Part shown: positions 4,758-6,894 of the stretch, one piece after another
Position numbering within the stretch: position 1 is the first letter of the stretch
Layout: every line of letters begins with the position of its first letter
NCBI GenBank assembly: GCA_001563885.1
Contig: LKMM01000139.1
Span: 1 to 6,894, forward strand
From: Natrialbaceae archaeon B1-Br10_E2g27
Lineage (GTDB): Archaea > Halobacteriota > Halobacteria > Halobacteriales > Natrialbaceae
DNA: 6,894 nucleotides
Direction: 5' to 3'
Translations under genes and position numbers: made by a program
Notes under the pieces: model-generated
Database searches by the model: none
What the model was told of the DNA's origin: nothing
The model's input: the letters and a program-made list of their open reading frames with translations, nothing else

Positions 4758-6365
4758 TCACTGGTATCTGCCTCGTTCCTCGATTTCTCCGAGCCGTTCG
4801 AGGACCTGCTCGTCGCCGAGTTCTCGATAGCCCGCCCGGACGGCCGCTCGGAGGGGGTCGGGATCGATGGCAGTCCCGACGAGGCTTTGATCGAAGACGT
4901 GTAGATCCATCGCGTAATCTTCGATGTGGTCGGTGTGATATCCCAGTCCGAAGTCGATGAGGTAGGTTCGTTCGCCGTCGACTCTGACGTTTCGGGTCGT
5001 CGGATCGCCGTGGACGAACCCGGCCAGATGGAGGGTGGCGAGGTGTCGCCCGACATCCCGGACCCGTGGGACTGTAAGCCCATCCCGGAGATCCACGTCA
5101 CCAACGTACTCGCTTACAAGTCGTGTCTCGAGCGGGTCGATGTCCCAAAGGACCGGCGTCGGGACCCCCTCCCGGCGGGCGAGACTCAGCAGGCGGGCCT
5201 CGAGGGTCGTCCGCTCGCGGCGCAGTCGGTCGTCGAGGGCAGGATGGCGGTAGGACTTTGGGACCCGCCGTTTTGAAACCCGGTTGCGGTCGGCTTCGAG
5301 GTCGACGACGGCTTCAGCACCGCGGACCTGTGTGCCGTCCCGACCAAACAGCACGTCTTCACCGTCTCGCCACGTGACCGGCACCTGGTCCGGCCGGAAG
5401 TTCGGATCAACGCTTGAGTCCTCGATGGCGAGAGTGTCACCGGCCTCGTACATCTTTGCACCGAGGACGGCGATCATCCCGGCGTTATCCCGCAAAAACC
5501 GGGGTTCGGGCGCGTGAAAATCAGCGCCACGTTGGGCACACATCGTCTCGAGCATCTCCCGCAGACGGGCGTTTTGTCCGACCCCGCCGCCTAAGACGAG
5601 TTCGTCGCTGCCGGTCAACGAGAGGGCGCGTTCGGAGACTTCGGTGAGCATCGCAAAAATCGTCTCCTGTAACGAGTAGCAGATGTCTTCGATCGCCACA
5701 CCGTCATCGTATCGTTGCTTGGCGGCGCTCATGATGCCCGAAAACGAGAAATCCATTCCCTTTACCACGTAGGGGAGTTCGACGTACTCGCCGTCTTCGG
5801 CGGCGGCTTCGACTTTCGGACCGCCGGGATGGCTCCAGCCGACGTGGCGGGTGAACTTGTCGATGGCGTTGCCGACGCCGGTATCCATCGTCTCGCCTAA
5901 GATGCGATAGCGGCCGTTCCGGTAGGCAAGCAGGTGGGCGTTCGCGCCGCTTGCGTTGAGACAAACCGGTGAGTCAAATCCCGAGGAGTGTCTGCCAATC
6001 TCGAGGTGGGCGACCATGTGGTTGACGCCGACCAGGGGGACAGAAAGCGTCTGGGCGAGTGCCCGCGCTGCGGTGGCGACGATCCGCAGACAGGGGCCAA
6101 GTCCTGGGCCGCGGGAGAAGGCAACGGCATCGATTGGCTGTCCAGCGTCGTCGGCCGTCTCGCGGGCGTACTCGAGGGCAGTTTCGACGACGCGTGGGAT
6201 CGCGTCATGCATGTGTTCGGCGGCCTCTCGCGGGTGAATGCCGCCGCTTTCGGGCTCGTAGGCGTCGGTTTCGATACACACATCGTCGGTCTCACCATCG
6301 TAGACGGCCGCGCTGGCCGCCCAGGCGGTGCCTTCGATGGCGAGTATTCGCGTCCCGGTGCTCAC
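4758..6365 (-). CDS. kae1-bud32: Kae1-Bud32 fusion: tRNA t6A threonylcarbamoyltransferase and KEOPS kinase
   Basis: This 535-aa fusion joins two KEOPS subunits. Kae1 (TsaD family, about residues 5-315) transfers threonylcarbamoyl from TC-AMP to A37 of ANN-decoding tRNAs. It shows the SRGPGLGPCLR loop (84-94), metal ligands H116 and H120 in NHMVAHLE, SGANAHLLAY (139-148), GNAIDKF (165-171), SFSGI (207-211), GGGVGQNARLREM (259-271) and the third ligand D293 in RDNAGMIAVLG. Bud32 (about 336-535) is a small RIO/PRPK-type kinase or ATPase supporting Kae1: GAEA (349-352), the likely ATP lysine K365 in SKRRVPKSYRHP, catalytic D454 with N459 in HGDPTTRNV, metal-binding D471 in IDFGLG, and the conserved RGRYQ tail. 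All key residues are present, so both halves look active. Such fusions are known in several archaea. The start is GTG at 6365, 24 nt after rps27ae, indicating one operon. Confidence 0.95.
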   Translation of the reverse strand: MSTGTRILAIEGTAWAASAAVYDGETDDVCIETDAYEPESGGIHPREAAEHMHDAIPRVVETALEYARETADDAGQPIDAVAFSRGPGLGPCLRIVATAARALAQTLSVPLVGVNHMVAHLEIGRHSSGFDSPVCLNASGANAHLLAYRNGRYRILGETMDTGVGNAIDKFTRHVGWSHPGGPKVEAAAEDGEYVELPYVVKGMDFSFSGIMSAAKQRYDDGVAIEDICYSLQETIFAMLTEVSERALSLTGSDELVLGGGVGQNARLREMLETMCAQRGADFHAPEPRFLRDNAGMIAVLGAKMYEAGDTLAIEDSSVDPNFRPDQVPVTWRDGEDVLFGRDGTQVRGAEAVVDLEADRNRVSKRRVPKSYRHPALDDRLRRERTTLEARLLSLARREGVPTPVLWDIDPLETRLVSEYVGDVDLRDGLTVPRVRDVGRHLATLHLAGFVHGDPTTRNVRVDGERTYLIDFGLGYHTDHIEDYAMDLHVFDQSLVGTAIDPDPLRAAVRAGYRELGDEQVLERLGEIEERGRYQ

Positions 6366-6389
6366 GGTTGGCTCGCGGTCAGGTGGGGG

Positions 6390-6524
6390 TTAGGCCCACT
6401 CGGTGTAGCCACACTTGCCACAGTGGGTGCGGTCGCCGTGGTCTGCGAGATAGGCGTCACCACAGCGGGGACACTGCTCGCGGTCGACGGAGCCGTCGTC
6501 GTTGTAGAGTTCGTGACGCGCCAT
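6390..6524 (-). CDS. rps27ae: 30S ribosomal protein S27ae
   Basis: This 44-aa protein begins MARHELYNDDGSVDREQCPR and ends GYTEWA. Two CxxC pairs, C18/C21 and C35/C38, form the zinc ribbon of eukaryotic/archaeal S27a (the part fused to ubiquitin in eukaryotes). The length is normal for archaea. It sits on the small-subunit head. Its ATG follows the stop codon of rps24e with no bases between, and a Shine-Dalgarno site inside the end of rps24e points to translational coupling. Confidence 0.95.
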   Translation of the reverse strand: MARHELYNDDGSVDREQCPRCGDAYLADHGDRTHCGKCGYTEWA

Positions 6525-6839
6525 TTAGGCCTCCTCCGCTTCGGCGTCGGCGTCCTCGTCGGCACCGATCTTGTTTCGCTCTAGCATGTGGTCCTGTTCG
6601 ACGTCACGGGCGTTGTCTGCCGTTTCGTAGACTTTTGCCTCGCCGACGGTCTTTCGCATGCCGAATTTGGTGTCGAGTTTGCGGACGACAACTTCGTCTG
6701 CGTTTTTGTTCAGTTTGGCGGCGAGACTGTCACGGACCTGTAACCGTTCGGGGGTGGCATCCTCGTGGGTCAGTTCGAACGTCACGTCAGTCCGGTGCAA
6801 CATGGGGTTCTCCGTTTCGGAGACGATGTCGATATCCAT
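6525..6839 (-). CDS. rps24e: 30S ribosomal protein S24e
   Basis: This 104-aa protein begins MDIDIVSETENPMLHRTDVT and carries the S24e core FGMRKTVGEAKVYET (59-73), preceded by the KLNKNADEVVVRKLDTK segment (42-58). It is a small-subunit protein found in archaea and eukaryotes. The C-terminal tail (about 92-104, DEDADAEAEEA) is strongly acidic and looks like the halophilic adaptation common in this group. It is the first gene of the rps24e-rps27ae-kae1-bud32 run in the window. In many haloarchaea spt4 and rpoE genes lie just upstream; that region is outside the window. Confidence 0.95.
   Translation of the reverse strand: MDIDIVSETENPMLHRTDVTFELTHEDATPERLQVRDSLAAKLNKNADEVVVRKLDTKFGMRKTVGEAKVYETADNARDVEQDHMLERNKIGADEDADAEAEEA
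6530..6537 (-). promoter_or_regulatory. Shine-Dalgarno site of rps27ae inside rps24e
   Basis: The minus strand reads GGAGGAGG, ending five bases before the rps27ae ATG at 6524. It encodes the Glu-rich end of S24e at the same time. This is the strongest Shine-Dalgarno site in the window and supports coupled translation. Confidence 0.7.
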
Positions 6840-6870
6840 GATCAGTTACCCTACTATGCCCGTGTCGCGA

Positions 6871-6878
6871 CTAAAAGG
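6871..6878 (-). promoter_or_regulatory. TATA-like box upstream of rps24e
   Basis: The minus strand reads CCTTTTAG with an upstream CGAAAT that could act as a BRE. The box centre is about 35 nt before the ATG, so transcription would start about 8-10 nt upstream of it. This suggests that the operon can start at rps24e rather than depending wholly on genes beyond the window edge. Confidence 0.4.
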
Positions 6879-6894
6879 ATTTCGAACCACCCAC

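Noticed and set aside
5988..6584. Plus-strand frames of 198 and 260 codons opposite kae1-bud32, rps27ae and rps24e.
   Set aside because: They are antisense to three genes identified with high confidence, and the 260-codon one is extremely Arg-rich, typical of a shadow frame.
6876..6894. GGTTCGAAATCC on the minus strand, which looks like a tRNA T-arm.
   Set aside because: The flanking bases cannot form a 5-bp T-stem (only about three pairs) and no acceptor stem or CCA-adjacent structure follows.
1..6894. CRISPR array, complete insertion sequence, toxin-antitoxin or defence cassette.
   Set aside because: No regularly spaced direct repeats, transposase, nuclease or small paired toxin-antitoxin genes were seen in the window.

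Overview
The window looks like chromosomal DNA of a halophilic archaeon (class Halobacteria). Predicted proteins are acidic, GC is high, CTCGAG and TCGACG words are frequent, several starts have a TATA-like box about 25 nt upstream (leaderless pattern), and several families are haloarchaeal: a Bat-type HTH-10 regulator, a DUF5808 protein, a small zinc-ribbon protein and a fused Kae1-Bud32. The genus cannot be fixed from sequence alone; the style would fit the Natrialbales, but that is only an impression.

Layout from left to right. Positions 1-131 hold the N-terminal end of a minus-strand DUF5808-type gene. A short divergent promoter region follows, then a plus-strand DUF2892/YgaP-like two-helix membrane protein (248-457). 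A convergent gap (458-565) carries two hairpins that resemble the right end of a haloarchaeal IS200/IS605 (TnpB/IS1341-type) element. Next on the minus strand come a cytidylate-kinase-like P-loop protein (566-1180) whose Walker A lysine is alanine, a 47-aa four-cysteine zinc-ribbon protein (1407-1550), and a 955-aa Bat-like sensor/regulator (1663-4530) with receiver, PAS, PAS, GAF, GAF, Bat and HTH-10 domains. A 227-bp gap is followed by a minus-strand operon running leftward: rps24e (6525-6839), rps27ae (6390-6524) and the kae1-bud32 fusion (4758-6365).

The right-hand operon is a conserved archaeal information-processing cluster. It encodes two ribosomal proteins and the two catalytic/regulatory subunits of the KEOPS complex, which makes t6A37 in ANN-decoding tRNAs. 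The left half is accessory or regulatory and shows no obvious shared pathway.

No complete mobile element, CRISPR array, tRNA or rRNA was seen. I found no convincing new multi-gene system. The best leads are the lysine-less kinase paralog with a 12-bp perfect palindrome beside its TATA box, the insertion-element-like hairpin pair at 493-555, and the degenerate receiver domain of the Bat-like protein.
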